A stretch of 64,000 nucleotides of DNA, taken from contig NC_091942.1 of NCBI RefSeq assembly GCF_041260155.1, positions 3,958,501-4,022,500 of the forward strand. The letters are read 5' to 3'. This document shows positions 24,029 to 58,925 of this stretch, piece after piece. The notes under the pieces were generated by a model. The model was not told where the DNA came from, did no database searches, and saw only the letters and a list, made by a program, of their open reading frames with translations. Each line of letters starts with the position of its first letter. The stretch's first letter is position 1. Made by a program: the position numbers and the translations under genes. The stretch comes from Ptychodera flava (taxonomy: Eukaryota; Hemichordata; Enteropneusta; Ptychoderidae).

Positions 24029-24060
24029 GCAGACAAACATCTTTAAAGATGTTTGTCTGC
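24029..24060. repeat. Perfect 32-base palindrome
   Basis: The two halves, GCAGACAAACATCTTT and AAAGATGTTTGTCTGC, are exact reverse complements with no spacer. It lies about 950 bp after the canopy stop codon, in its presumed 3' UTR or just beyond. Confidence 0.9.
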
Positions 24061-24090
24061 TTGTCATTCAAATCATACAAGAGCTATAGC

Positions 24091-24096
24091 AATAAA
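24091..24096 (+). terminator. Candidate canopy polyadenylation signal
   Basis: AATAAA lies 1 kb downstream of the canopy stop codon. Another AATAAA is at 25110-25115. Without transcript data neither can be chosen firmly. Confidence 0.3.
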
Positions 24097-24261
24097 TTTC
24101 ATTGAACAATTATTGTGGGTGTGTATCTCAAATCATGGCTATTAATGTAGGGTTTCATTTATAAAGCAGGTACCATGTATGCTTAGTGAAAACGACAATG
24201 CAGCAAAGTTTACTGTTTTGAATGTTACAAAGCAACTAACTCACATGCTTCTGCCGTCACA

Positions 24262-24660
24262 AAATTACAGAGCCAGTAGCTTTAACTTAGATTTTTCACT
24301 ATTTTTGGTTTTAATGTCAACTACAGTTTCTTGTTCTACTCCCCCATAGACCCTTGTTTTTCTTGAGGGTCTATGACTCCCCAAAGCATGTTGATATACA
24401 CAGTATTCAGCTTGTCAACTCAGCATGTACATATGTGTAGACTGAATTGTTATTGTCAACAAGTGAATTCTGATCTGGACTACAATTCAAATGTAAACAA
24501 TAACAATGCATTTTACATGCACAGACGCTGTGTTGACAAGTTAAATAGTAGATGTTACAGCATGCCTTTGGGAGTAGAACAAGAATTTGTCATGGGCATA
24601 CAAAATGGAACCAGTGAAAAAAATTATCCGAAGTTACAGCTTCTGGTCCTTTAAAGTTCA
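24262..24660. repeat. Dispersed foldback repeat, fuller copy
   Basis: TTCTTGTTCTACTCCC (about 24329-24344) is mirrored by GGGAGTAGAACAAGAA (about 24570-24586). GCTTGTCAAC and TATTGTCAAC segments are likewise mirrored by GTTGACAAG and AACAATAAC, so the whole segment can fold on itself. It is related to 19640-19960. Confidence 0.6.
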
Positions 24661-25899
24661 AATTTAAGATCATGTGTGTGGTGATGTATCCCTCGGAGAA
24701 GACATAGCAACACTGAAACAGCTGGTGGTCTGCAGGTGTTTAAAAACCAGGCTCAAATTTGAATGATATTTTAAGAGGAATGATGTAACGATGTAGCTAC
24801 TACGACTTACATCTACGACTTGAATTCCCTAACACCCATTCCCCAATACAGTGTTTCAAACTTTGCTGCAGAAAACAATAGGTTTTTACTAATATTTGAT
24901 GATGAAAAGGTTGACACATATGTTTTAGAGTTTGAATTATACCGGTAACTGTAACCTCCATGACATAGAGAGACTGAAAAACTGCAATGTTCACAATATC
25001 CAGTATAAACGGTGTGAAATGCATTTGTGTAGATGTACTGTACGCTGTAGTAATGTCTTCATGTCTGCATTATGTAAACAAGTGATGTTTTAAAGAGAAA
25101 ATGTGAAAAAATAAAGATTTTATATTGGAAAAGCCTAGCAGTATGAGAGAAATTTGTTATCAACACATATGGCTTATCACTCATCATCACATTGTTCCAT
25201 GCAGACATCAGCATTATCTTGTAAAACAAGCTGGATGAACAGGAATCACTGATCTTATATGGGGCAGATCAACTTTGGTAGCTGACAAATTCTATTTCAT
25301 CCTGAGCAGGTGATGACAATATATTTTACAAAATCAGATTTTTATTTGAAACGAAACATTTGCTAAATCTGAAAAAGGGTTCAGCAGAATCGGATTGTGT
25401 TTCCAGTTTCCTTGCATGGCAACTTGGTTTTTTGACTGTATAAATTCATCTCACTTCTCAACCCTAACTATGGTGAATTAATACAAACTATCACAGAGTG
25501 CCTATTGCTAATTGTGTCAAGTAGCTGCAGACACTTTCTACCCTAGGAAATTAATTTTGGCTGACACTGATACTAAGGTATGAACCCAGGAGATTTGTCT
25601 GGATTGAACTTTGATGTCTTGAAAAATACTTGAAAATATACGAAATACTCTGAATAATGGCAGGCAGACATCAATGGGCAAGTACAGAGATATTGATCCT
25701 CTAATATGATATAATTTTACACATGACTGTCACTATGTTCTTTCTGTGCTTTGACAGCAGTATAGCCTTACAATGAAAATGCTTCATATCAGCACAAATT
25801 TACATTGTTCTGCAACAGTTGTTCACACACACAGTTTTTCCACATCCATATTGATAGCTCTTCCGTAGGTTTGCACTCATGTCCTTGATAGTGGTCTTC

Positions 25900-28800
25900 T
25901 CAACCTTGGATGAACTTCATCAGCATTTTCCGCAGGTCATCAGGTGCAAGGTCGAGAGGTGTTTTGTCATCCTGTGAAAACAGACAGAAATAGACATCAC
26001 CATGATCCAACTCTGGCTATGTTATGTCTGAGGACTAATCAATGATTTGTCCTGTAACTGCGGCTGTAAAATTAAATTTTCGGGGAAAAGGTACAGCCAC
26101 GATTCAGAAGTAATCTGTACCTTGGAAAGTTAAATGTAATTCAGTAAGGGCATTCGACATATTATTCAATGATTTAAAGTTTTGGATAAAACATCCAGAT
26201 TGATAAATTATTAAGAATTTTAATAGGTAGGATCACCGTGTACTGTGAACGTTGAGGGCGCTATTTAAAACTAATCCCAGGTATTGATGGAATCACACTG
26301 CTGGTCAGAGGAAAGTACCTATGCCCAGTCTGATTCTGCTGCTGTAAATAAACAGTGAAACTCACAGAAATTTGCCAAAATAACTTTGCTTTTTAAAAGT
26401 ATTGTACATGGAAATCATTGTGCTAAAAATCATAAAGCTATCTGAAAATTCAATCTTTAATGAGATGCAATTTGCCAGCCACACCTGATCAGGAAGGGCG
26501 CCTCATGTGAAGGGGTGCTTCTTGTTGCAGCAGAGCAGGAAAATGATTGGGCCAAGCACTCACCATTGGAATCTAAGCACCTAGAACACTGAAAACTCAC
26601 CTTGTTCATTGTGTGTAAACTTGCATCAGCTCCCAGAAGCAGTTTGACAACCTCTGTTCTATTTTCATCACACGCCAAATGTCTGCACCAGTGAAAACAT
26701 ACATGAAGTGGACTTTATGATAAGCGTATCTTCTTCTCATAATCATTTTTTTTTTCAAATTGATTCTGTCTATTAATTCACTTGCATGTACCTGTTAAAC
26801 TATTTCAGTGTTAAATTAGAGGTACTTGATTGTACACACTGCCAACCAAAATTTTACAACCGACTTATACACAGGTCCACGGAACGTTTCGTAGATCGTC
26901 GTCGGATGGAAAGTGACTGACACTGTGAGGCCGAAGGCCGAACCTCGGTACTGTATAAGAATACAAGGTATGTCACGGAAAAATCGACCGGTGGCCCGAA
27001 ACAAACGAAATAAAGCATCTACCTCAAAAAAATTACATCGACCGGTCGGAAATACCTTCAAACTTTCAAATCTTTACTCTGGTTACAGAATTCTTTCAAA
27101 TCTGCCAGTTATGAGCGATAATTGACTGTCCGGCTCGCACTTGCATTGCCACTCCACCATTTTGAATAGCCTTTGCGAGTGGACGAGTGACCCCGTGACC
27201 CCACAACCGCTAAATTCAACCGTTAACCGTTAGGTAAATTTCATACTGTCAGTGAATACAACTTCAGCTATCTGGCAACAAGGCAATCAACGCAAACCAT
27301 TGCCTCGGCAGCGTGATGTTCAAATCCCGCCATCTGACATTTGTAAACAAACTCTTCACGGGGTCACTCGTCCACTCGCAAAGGCTTTTGGGAGTAAAAA
27401 AGCTATTCAAAATGGCGGAGTGGCAATGCAAGTGCGAGTATTCGCCGGACAGTCAATTATCGCCCATAACTGGCAGATTTGAAAGAATTCTGTAACCAGA
27501 GTAAAGATTTGAAAGTTTGAAGGTATTTCCGACCGGTCGATGTAATTTTTTTTGAGGTAGATGCTTTATTTCGTTTGTTTCGGGCCACCGGTTGATTTTT
27601 CCTTGACATACCTTGGTATTCTTATACAGTACCGAGGTTCGGCCTTCGGCCTCACAGTGTCAGTCACTTTCCATCCGACGACGATCTACGAAACGTTCCG
27701 TGGACCTGTGGACTTACACAGTCTTCCTATGCATGATCCTCAACCAGAATCTGTCTTCTTGTCTGTTTTGAGTAAAAACTCTTTTTTGCATGGACTTGTC
27801 GAAAGAGGTATTGCATATTTAGATTTCACTTTCAAAATAGTGGAGAAACAAAGTGACAATTATTGTCTCCTTTAGGTGACCTTTGCAATGTGGTAAAGCC
27901 TTCTTGGCACCCAAGAGTTCAAGGTAATGAAGGGATTAAACAAATTGAAACAAGGTGATTTTTCATGTTGTTATGAACGACACTTGGCAGGTTTTGACAA
28001 AATCCCTACAGCTTACACTGCAGTTCCTATAAAATTACTGATCAAACTTGAAGAATGGACTCACAGTGGGGTGTTTCCCTCAATGTCTTGTGCCTCCACT
28101 GGTGCGTGTTGCTCTAACAACAGCTGTACTATCTTACGATTGCCCTGTGATGCTGCCCTGTGTAGCGGTGTGGCACTCAGCCGGTCATAGCAGTGGACGT
28201 CTGCTCCATGTCCCAGTAACGTTTCTGTCACCTTCAATTACAGCACACATCAAACTCTGTCAGAATCACATAAATTGCTTTGATATTAAGTATTCTATTC
28301 CTGATCCAACCTTTGAAAACACCAAGTGCTGTCATTGTACTTGTAATATTAAATAGTGTTGTTGACATTAAAAGCATCATGTGTATTGTACAAGCACACA
28401 TACCTGCATCTACCATATGGGCCAAGAATGAGACGAACAGTTTTTGACGGCTATAGATATTAGCATGTATTTCTATTCTGTCAGATGCACTGTCATATTT
28501 TGTCATCTGTTCTATCCATGGCAGTTGCTGAAGATTATGGCTGTTGACCAGTGGCAATATCATCATATCCTAAATTCTGATCCATTTACTAACTCTTCAA
28601 ATACACGACTGACAAACATGATGATGTCAATGACGCTCTTCACTTACCTCAATTCTGTTCCTTGATGCAGCATAATGCAGTGGTGTCTGTCCAGTTTGGT
28701 TGGTGACATTCACGAGAGCATTCTTGCCGAGCAGAGCTATAACTATCTCCTGTCTCCCTGCTGATGCTGCAATGTGGAGGGGTGTCCACTCAGACTGTGA

Positions 28801-30172
28801 AAAGAGACATTGTGAAAAAGATATCTTACCATTACTGTAATCAATTCAACTGCTCTAATAATAAGTCACCATAGACTGCTGGACTATTTTCAACCAGGGA
28901 CTGTGCCTGTGTGTATATATGAGCAAAATTGGACATCATATGGTGCGCCCTCTCAGGGATGGACCATTATGACATGGGAGGGATTTAGACAAAAACAGAA
29001 AAAAGAATATACAAAAAAAATCTCTTCAAAAAAATTTGACATGCTTTGGTTGGATACTGTGTGCAAGACTAGACAGTAAAAAGTATAATTCTGGGTAAAA
29101 ATAAATAAATAAATGGTATACTTACTCCTGGATATAGATCAAATCTTTGAAAACAATATCATGTGCTTGTTCTGAACACCCAATAACCAGATCTGTCCAT
29201 GCAGGCCTCCACATCATCTGAATAAATTACTCTTTTACACATGCTACTTTACATATATAAATCATATTGGAGTCAATCCGGGGAAGTTAAGAGAACTTTC
29301 CATCATCACAAATACCTTGCCTACAGTTTAAGTAGGCACTTTGATATTACAACTATATGCACAAGTTTTCATGGACTTACATCATCCCCTTCGTTCACAG
29401 GTACTCCTAAATTTAGCAGATAGTCTACGATTTCTTTGTGTCCTGCTGCAGCCGCCCAATGCAATGGCATACGACTGCTCTGAAATACAGACAGACATAA
29501 AACAATGATGAAAGTACACCTTTGCGCCAAGAAACTTCAGAGATTAATTTTTTCACTACATATTCATTTATATTCAGGATACATTTGTTGCTGAAGTTTA
29601 AGTTCAAACATTTGCTTGTTTTATCGTTATTCAAGTTTAGACCGCTTTGCTTTGAATCCATATGTACAGTAACACAGATACATGCTTTTCCCAACATTTA
29701 TCCCCAAACAAAGTTTACAGAACTTTGACAATAGCTAAAATTCCACTGCCGAAGACAGTCAGTCATTGGCAGTTTACTCACAATGAGGAACTGTGCACCT
29801 GTGACTGAACCAATAGCGAAAAAGGGGTACAAACATTTGTGAACACGTAAAGTGTGAATTACAATATAAAATGATGAATAGAATCAAAGAAAGTTACAGA
29901 GATGATATTTTCGAGAAACTGATTGCGAAGAATAATTGTAAACAAAGACACGTGTGTTTGATGTGCACTGTTCAAATTCTGCAGAGTCATCTTGTTCAGT
30001 GTTTATGAAGGAAGTTTCACACTATGCAAGTACACGTTGCATGCATAATTTCGCTCTTTATGTACGCTACCTGATCTTTCTTTGTTGCAAGATTCTTGTC
30101 TGCTTCGATTTTCCGCTTAAAGATTTCGAAATGGCCATCGTACGCTAACTTGCAGATCTCCACCTCCGACAT
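25900..30172 (-). CDS. PSMD10: Gankyrin, proteasome assembly chaperone (PSMD10), six coding exons
   Basis: Exons on the minus strand: 30071-30172, 29381-29479, 28648-28794, 28065-28231, 26601-26682, 25900-25971. All introns are GT-AG with matching phases, giving 222 codons against 226 in human. The protein begins MSEVEICKLAYDG and is built almost wholly of ankyrin repeats: MPLHWAAAAGHKEIVDYLL, TPLHIAASAGRQEIVIALL, TPLHYAASRNR, TPLHRAASQGNRKIVQLLL, then TPLHLACDENRTEVVKLLL. The LACDE sequence (residues 174-178) keeps the LxCxE motif through which human gankyrin binds Rb. It ends MKFIQG. Gankyrin binds the ATPase Rpt3 during assembly of the 19S base, in cytosol and nucleus. The gene converges with canopy and reads in the same direction as the IDO gene upstream. 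Confidence 0.95.
26870..27710. mobile_element. Long foldback element in gankyrin intron 4
   Basis: The left arm (26870 to about 27199) begins CACAGGTCCACGGAACGTTT. The right arm (about 27356-27710) ends with its reverse complement. The arms stay nearly identical for over 300 bp, the right arm carrying an extra segment near TTTTGGGAGTAAAAAAG, and flank a spacer of about 155 bp. No transposase is visible. Frames at 26816-27061 (-) and 27561-27875 (+) encode the same short peptide only because the arms mirror each other. The near identity suggests recent insertion or gene conversion between arms. Confidence 0.85.
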
Positions 30173-30985
30173 CTTTGGATCGTTCGCTCTGCGAGTGCCT
30201 CAACTTTGACCCTTTGACTCCCTAGGAAAGCCATTATTGATGCAGCCCTGTGCCCGTTGACCTCGATCTTCAGACATCATTGGTGTACTTTTGAAGTTTA
30301 TAATGAGAATTTAATGATGAACTATCAGTTTCGTGATTTGTTAAAGAAGTGTTTACAATCACCCGAAACTTGGAGAAAAATATACGCGTGTACATCCCCT
30401 TTCTTCTGAAATAGAGGGCGCACTTGTAAATCGCAAATAAAGTTGACAACGACAACTGGCGACTGTATTATTATTATTATTGTATTATTATTTCGTACCA
30501 TTTCATAAAATAAAAAAAACTGACATAAAAATTTTAGGGTCCCCTTCGAGCACCCCATCCTGAACTTGAAATCTTCCTGCATGGTAAGAAAAATTGAAGG
30601 TCCTCCCAAATTGCCCATTCAGCCTAAAAATTTATTTGATTTCATATTGAATCCAAGCATGATGCGTTAAGTGAATGAAACTCATGATAATCTTTGTCAT
30701 TATCACGTCCACTATTGATGTAACTACTGATATTTGAATGACTGGAAATCTCATTCAAGTACCAAGTGTTTATATAAAGCAGCTAAACTGGCAGCACAAA
30801 ATTAAAATCCAATAAGCACTCATTTTGATACACATACATTGTTACTCTCGTTCTCAAGTCGTTTGTCACATAAGTAAGATATGAATAAGATATATATCTG
30901 ACGTTGAAAAAGTAACTGTTGGTGTGCCTCAGGGATCTGTATTAATGATTTACCACTGACTTTGTGTAATTCTAACCAAGAAACT
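30173..30985. promoter_or_regulatory. Upstream region of the gankyrin gene
   Basis: The promoter should lie just above 30172 on the minus strand. No TATA box is obvious. A short TTA run lies at 30468-30492. No other gene is recognised. Confidence 0.3.
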
Positions 30986-31018
30986 ATTTATTTATTTATT
31001 AATTTATTAATTTATTAA

Positions 31019-31049
<31 letters not shown>

Positions 31050-31066
31050 ATTTATTTATTTATTTA
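30986..31066 (-). repeat. (TTTA)n tract forming the tail of a minus-strand LINE
   Basis: Imperfect ATTT/TTTA units. Read on the minus strand it follows ACACGGCTAAATAAATAAAT directly, so it is the TAAA-type tail of the adjoining LINE. Confidence 0.8.
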
Positions 31067-33240
31067 GCCGTGTACACATGCATGACATTGGCATAAAATG
31101 GAATACAGAACAAACTTGAATTAAAAGCTTGAAAAAATTCACAAGAAAGATGAAATAAGTCATCTCAAAATTACTTTTTATAGACTTTCTACAGCTCATT
31201 AAAGAACTTTGCAGTGAAATGCACAAAATAATCATCGGAACAAGACATGTATTTGAAGAAGGACATCTTGTCAAAATGTTTTAAATGAGCCTGAATATCA
31301 AAAACAGAATGACAGTAGGTATCAGACCTTGTGCTGGTGTGCTTTGACAAATCATAATACAATGAAATTCATCTCCAACATCACTTTTGCATAAAGTACG
31401 AAGTCTATGGTGTCTAAGAATATTCTTATAACGATCGACTTCAACTAAGAAAATATGATTTGAAATTCTTGTTCTTGTATGCTACTCTTCGATCAAAGGG
31501 ATTTTTTAACAAGAGACAGATACTTCTCATATTTGAAAACGGTTTTAATCTTACAATAAATATTTAGTTTTTCATTACTTTCTACGGCTTTCTTCCAGAG
31601 ATCAACAACCTTGCTTTCAAGGGATTTTTACTCCCTAGTAACTCAGTAGACAATTTATAATTCTTTATTCCCATTAAGTGCGAACGACCACAGAATGCAA
31701 ACACTGATTTAACAAAGTCAAAAAATGTAGATAGACCATCTCATGCAATTTGTGTTTTCAAGTTCAAACGCTGCAGCAAGGAAACTATTATTTTTAAGGC
31801 TTTCTAAACAACCCAATATTTAATCACGTTAACGATAGTGCACAGCAAAAGTGGAAGACGCCCACGTTTTCCTAAACAGGCATGGCTGTATGCACGTTTA
31901 TTGACACTAAGAATGTGTCTTCATGCCTTCATCTACACAATCTAAAATTCACCTTCAGGGTTCAGAAAGTAATGACCAAACCTTTTTTAACTTACCTTTC
32001 TAAATAAGCATCCCCCCTCTAAAACCTCTGATCCATACAATAACACTGGTTTGACTAGAGAGGGTCAAAAAGAGGCAGTTGTACCGCCACTGGTGTCCCA
32101 CTTTGAGAGTTTAAAGGTTTACATAAAAGCAAATAAAGAACGCAGAAAGCCTTCCTTTTTTAAAATTTCCAGATGGGATAAAAGTGATACCCAAGTAAGT
32201 ATACGAGGAAACAATATCTAGTCTCTTATCGTAAATGTAAACATTATATTTATGTGGATTAAAGTTTGCATTGAAGACCATAATCTTTTTTGTTTTCTTG
32301 AAACTTAATGATAAAGGTCACTTATTGCAAACGGATTCAAGCAACTTGAGTGAGTGCTGCAAACCATGCTGTGAGATTGATAACAATACAATATCATCTA
32401 CAAACATAAGAATTGGCAGTTTTTATCAAGCAAAACAGGAGTATCAATACATTTGTTATGAAATAAAGTTGGCAAATCATTTAAAAAATAAATTAAATAA
32501 AGTGGGACTGAGATTACAACCTTGCCTAGTACCAACATGTGAACGAAATGAATTGGTATAACCAGATGATAACTTGATAAATGACTTGACATTATCATAC
32601 ATGCACTTTACAATATTCAAAAACTTACCTTGTTTTAATAATTTATAAAACAACTCTAAATGCCAGACACTGTCAAAAGCTTTCTGTAAATCTACAAAGC
32701 ATGTAAACAAATGCTTGAAGCTACCTTGACGTTTGTAACAATCACAGATTTTAAAACAAAAATGTGATCTGATTTACGACATCCTTTTTGACAACCAATT
32801 TATTCGCTGATGCAAATTTTGCTTTGAATAAAACTGTTAGCTCTCGTTAAAAAAAGTTTTCCTGCACTGCTGCTACGGATAGTAATACCTCTGTAATTTG
32901 TATGAGAGGTCATCTTCTGGTCAAGATTTGTAGACAGGCGCTATATACCCTTCGGCCCACAAAGTTGGAAATAACTCACAACTCAAAACAGCATTAAAGA
33001 TGAGTAGAGCTTGGATTAAAATAGCTGAGACGCTCTTAATCATTTCATTTAAAATTCCATCATCAGCACAGGATTTGTCTGATTTCAAGGATCTAATAGC
33101 AGTTAACACTTCACTGGTAGAAATTTTAGAGTCAAGAAGTTCATTACTATAGAACTCAAAACTACTAAATAGTCTCCTCTTAATTTTTGCTTCAAAATCA
33201 GCATCAAAATGTTGAGAGTGCATACCTTTTTGTGCAAGTG
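31067..33240 (-). mobile_element. 5'-truncated non-LTR retrotransposon (LINE), inactivated
   Basis: Minus-strand fragments follow in reverse transcriptase order. A pre-RT region with SDKSCADDGILNEMIKS lies at about 33060. The catalytic segment CFVDLQKAFDSVWH is at about 32700, and TRQGCNLSPTLFNLF at about 32500. A DDIVLLS-type catalytic box is near 32400, KKTKKIMVFNANFNPHKY near 32280 and the C-terminal RLRTLCKSDVGDEFH near 31390. The reading frame is broken several times. The order and the TAAA tail identify a LINE. The clade is uncertain. Confidence 0.85.
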
Positions 33241-33249
33241 AGTTAAAAT

Positions 33250-34470
33250 TGCCTGAACCATGACATGTATGCTGATGACGAGACTCTCCTTTAATACGTC
33301 TGGTATTTCACTTGTCAATGTTAATCAGTCGCTCCAAAACGACGCCACTTCAGTTAACGATTGGGTAATTAACAATGGCATGGTCATCAATGAAGGCAAA
33401 TCGAAAGCCATGTTGGTTGGGTGTCGTCAAAAACTAAAATATGCTGACACTATGGGCTATAGACTTGACATTGCCATTGATTTGAGTAATATCTGTAGTG
33501 TTTCATTTGAGTAGATTTTAGGTGTTACATGAGGCAATATTATTGGTTTGGACAAACATTTTGACAATTTATGTCTTACTTTGAGTAAGATTTTTTAGAT
33601 TCATTCCATGTCACCTCATAAAAGTTCTGTATTACGGTTTAATTCAGTCAGCTATTGATTACTGTTGTGTAGTTTTGGGAAATACAATTGTAAAAAAATA
33701 TGAGAGAGTACAAGACGGAGCAATGAGTTCTTCTCAATGTTGATCTACCTCGACCAATTCACTCATTGAAGCAGCCAGTGTTTTTTCTGTTATCCGCATT
33801 TTTTATTTCACATGTATTTTAGTCTACAGATGTCTTCTGAATACTACGCAAACGTAGCTCTCTGAGAAAATTGTACCATTAAAGGTATACAGTCACCTGT
33901 AATCTAAATATGCCCATATATGGTCAAGGGAGCGTTCCTTGGTATTCAAAATACCCATGTGAGGGTGCTGTTTCAAAAAGCGGCCACCCGCTTAAAATCT
34001 GTGATTGGTTAGATTTTCTCTTTCCATGGTAATTGTGGCAAAATTGGAACAGGTGACAGTATACCGTTAAATAATGTTCATGGATACCAGACACGCTCTG
34101 CCTCTACACGTAAAGTGCTACTCCCTCTACTCCGTACACAAACAGGCCAGAAGACGTTTTCTATGCGTGCTTCAAGTTTCTGTAATTCGCTACCCAATGA
34201 TGTTCCTTGTAGCCATAATCTTGAAATTTTTAAAGCTCGACTGAAGTATTTTATTACGGATAATACAGACATTTAGGGATAATATGAAGTTTGATTCTTT
34301 TATGCTTTGTTATTTTGTTATGTTTTGTTGGCTTTTAAATTCATTGATATTTTACCATCTTATTTGATTTTAATTTCGTGTATATAAGTAAAACCCAGTG
34401 GGAAATTACAGCCTTATTGGATAATTATACCTCGATTTGAGCATGTAAATGGGTAATGTGAAATAAATAA
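33250..34470 (+). mobile_element. 5'-truncated LINE of a second family, split by a MITE
   Basis: The fragment opens at the RT catalytic box MYADDETLL (33264), followed by DWVINNGMVINEGKSKAMLV. After the inserted element come GYQTRSASTRKVLLPLLRTQ and the C-terminal SFCNSLPNDVPCSHNLEIFK, ending in a stop at about 34275. The tail near 34460 is AAATAAATAAAT. Frameshifts make it dead. The order and endings are those of CR1/Jockey-like LINEs. It points away from the LINE at 31067-33240. Confidence 0.8.
33879..34070. mobile_element. TTAA-flanked MITE inserted in a LINE (GGTATACAGTCACCTGT family)
   Basis: TTAA at 33879-33882 and 34067-34070 flanks a 184-bp palindromic unit with ends AAGGTATACAGTCACCTGT and ACAGGTGACAGTATACCG. 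A second copy in opposite orientation lies at 50588-50781, also bounded by TTAA. TTAA duplication is the hallmark of piggyBac-type transposition. The copy interrupts LINE coding sequence, so it arrived later. Confidence 0.85.
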
Positions 34471-34492
34471 ATATTTCAAATGTTTCAAATGG

Positions 34493-34700
34493 TTCCGACA
34501 AAGGTAGTACACGCCTCAAAAGTGAAAGACTCAAACTTTTGCTCAAACTTTCCTCGGTGAAACTTTCAACCATTCTAATACCAAATAAATAATAAAAATT
34601 GGGGATCATCGTGCAGATTTTGGTAATAGGAAAGCAAATTACCTGACATTTACCGATATTTGTGACAAAACATTACTTTAATATCATGAATTATTATTAC
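34493..34700 (+). mobile_element. TTAA-type MITE (GTATGCGCCTCGAAAGTG family), 5' half only
   Basis: GGTAGTACACGCCTCAAAAGTGAAAGACTC at the left matches the family end. The homology continues to about 34665 (ACCTGACATTTACCGATATTTG) and is then lost. Confidence 0.65.
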
Positions 34701-34825
34701 TTTTTTCGTCACAATTTGAAGAAGTCACGGCAAAACTATCCCGAGCAGCTGTGTACACGCATCTTTACATGACCAACGTGATGCTTACATGCAAAAAGAG
34801 CCTGGAAATATAAACTTATGTATTC

Positions 34826-34882
34826 AATCATTCATTCATTCATTCATTCATTCGTTTATTCATTCATCCATCCATCCATCCG
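34826..34882. repeat. (ATTC)n microsatellite grading into (ATCC)n
   Basis: A simple tetranucleotide tract: CATTCATTCATTCATTC, then CATCCATCCATCCATCC. Confidence 0.9.
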
Positions 34883-34899
34883 GCACCCGTCCTAAGTGC

Positions 34900-36260
34900 A
34901 TGATTTTACTTGTAAAGGACTGGAATATCGACAACACAGCTTATAACAAGCACTGACGTTGTTGACATGGTATTTTTTACCAGACGTACTTCAGAGTGAA
35001 TTTCTTAGTGAAAGTTAAAGGGGAAGAAAATATACAAGCCCTAGGTGCTAAATGTAAAGCCATGAAACTCGACTTTATATTTCATTGCCACAAAACACAT
35101 TACGAATTATCAATTTAAAACAAAATGACAAATATACGTAACATCAGTGCCGGTAGATCTGAGAATACAGTGTCTGTCTGCACTGTGGGTGCATTCAATC
35201 GATTAGCAGCTCAAAGAAAATCTTCATGATACTGGCACAAAAATGTTAAGTCGGAGCTGAAGAACTGCTGTTTGACATTCGCCCTAGATGTGACAATGCT
35301 GAAAAAAACATTCAACAATGCAACCACTCTGTCTAAATGTTATGAAGGGTTGGTGTTTGCGCAAGATTTGTTGTCAACGAATATTGCTGACTGAGTAAAC
35401 AGTAGCGGTTGCTAACTTAAGTTTTTCGCTCGGTGTTATGTTCATATATACGGTGAGTCCGGAGCAACTAACAAGGCCGGAGTCAGCAACTGTTTATTCA
35501 TTGCTTCACATGCATAAGTGTAAGTATTTCGGAAAACCTAGTGCTCGCTCTCACTGAGTTCATTCGATAATTCCGTCTGATATTAGAAGCTCTTGGGACG
35601 CCATCTAGAGCTTGAATAAACAAGTCAGGGCACGCCCTAAGTTCCGCTATTGTTGTGCTTAAGGGCATGGGACCGTGAAAACAAAGCAGTACTAGGACAC
35701 CTTCAAAGGGGTGTTTATTTCCATGAGGTCGTTAAAAGATTGGCGGGATCAAGCACTCGACATAGCCTGCCAATTATCATTCAAATTTTGATAAAAAGTC
35801 GTTTTTGTTAGTGTCTGTACGATTTCGGAAATTTATCGGTATAAGTGACCACAAATATCAACTTGGACGACAGGAAAATATTCAACATTTATTACTAAAA
35901 ACTACTGTCGAGAACTGGCGAGTATTTTGAAGCGTTGACTGTGAAATGACAAAATTTACAACTTGGCAGAGAGCCTAGAATTCTCACCGCAGGAAGATTT
36001 TTACCCCTAGCATGATGGTTCATATACGGAATGAATACAACAGGTAAGAAGCCGAGGTCCGAGGAAAGTGGGTTTGTTAGTAATAGGTAGTCCTTCCCAC
36101 GCCGCACTTTGACCTTGGTTTTTTGTCACCTTACAAAAATATAAACAATACAACTTAGATTTTATTTACTTTATTACCGAAAATCCACTTTGTCATATTG
36201 GTCATGACAGTCATTAGCTATGTTCACAAACTGAAACGTTGATGGCAGCACAGTAGGATT
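34900..36260. other. Intergenic, no feature recognised
   Basis: This lies between the retrotransposon field and the 3' end of the IDO gene. Short open frames on both strands show no recognisable domain. Confidence 0.45.
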
Positions 36261-36267
36261 GTAGTTA

Positions 36268-36273
36268 TTTATT
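36268..36273 (-). terminator. Candidate IDO polyadenylation signal
   Basis: AATAAA on the minus strand, 13 bases past the stop codon. Further TTTATT occurrences around 36157-36175 (AATAAA on the minus strand) are equally possible, since the first would leave a very short 3' UTR. Confidence 0.3.
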
Positions 36274-36285
36274 CTTGAATTATTT

Positions 36286-58925
<22,640 letters not shown>

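Noticed and set aside
26816..27875. Two frames on opposite strands encoding the same peptide
   Set aside because: The identity is a consequence of the foldback arms, not of a conserved protein.
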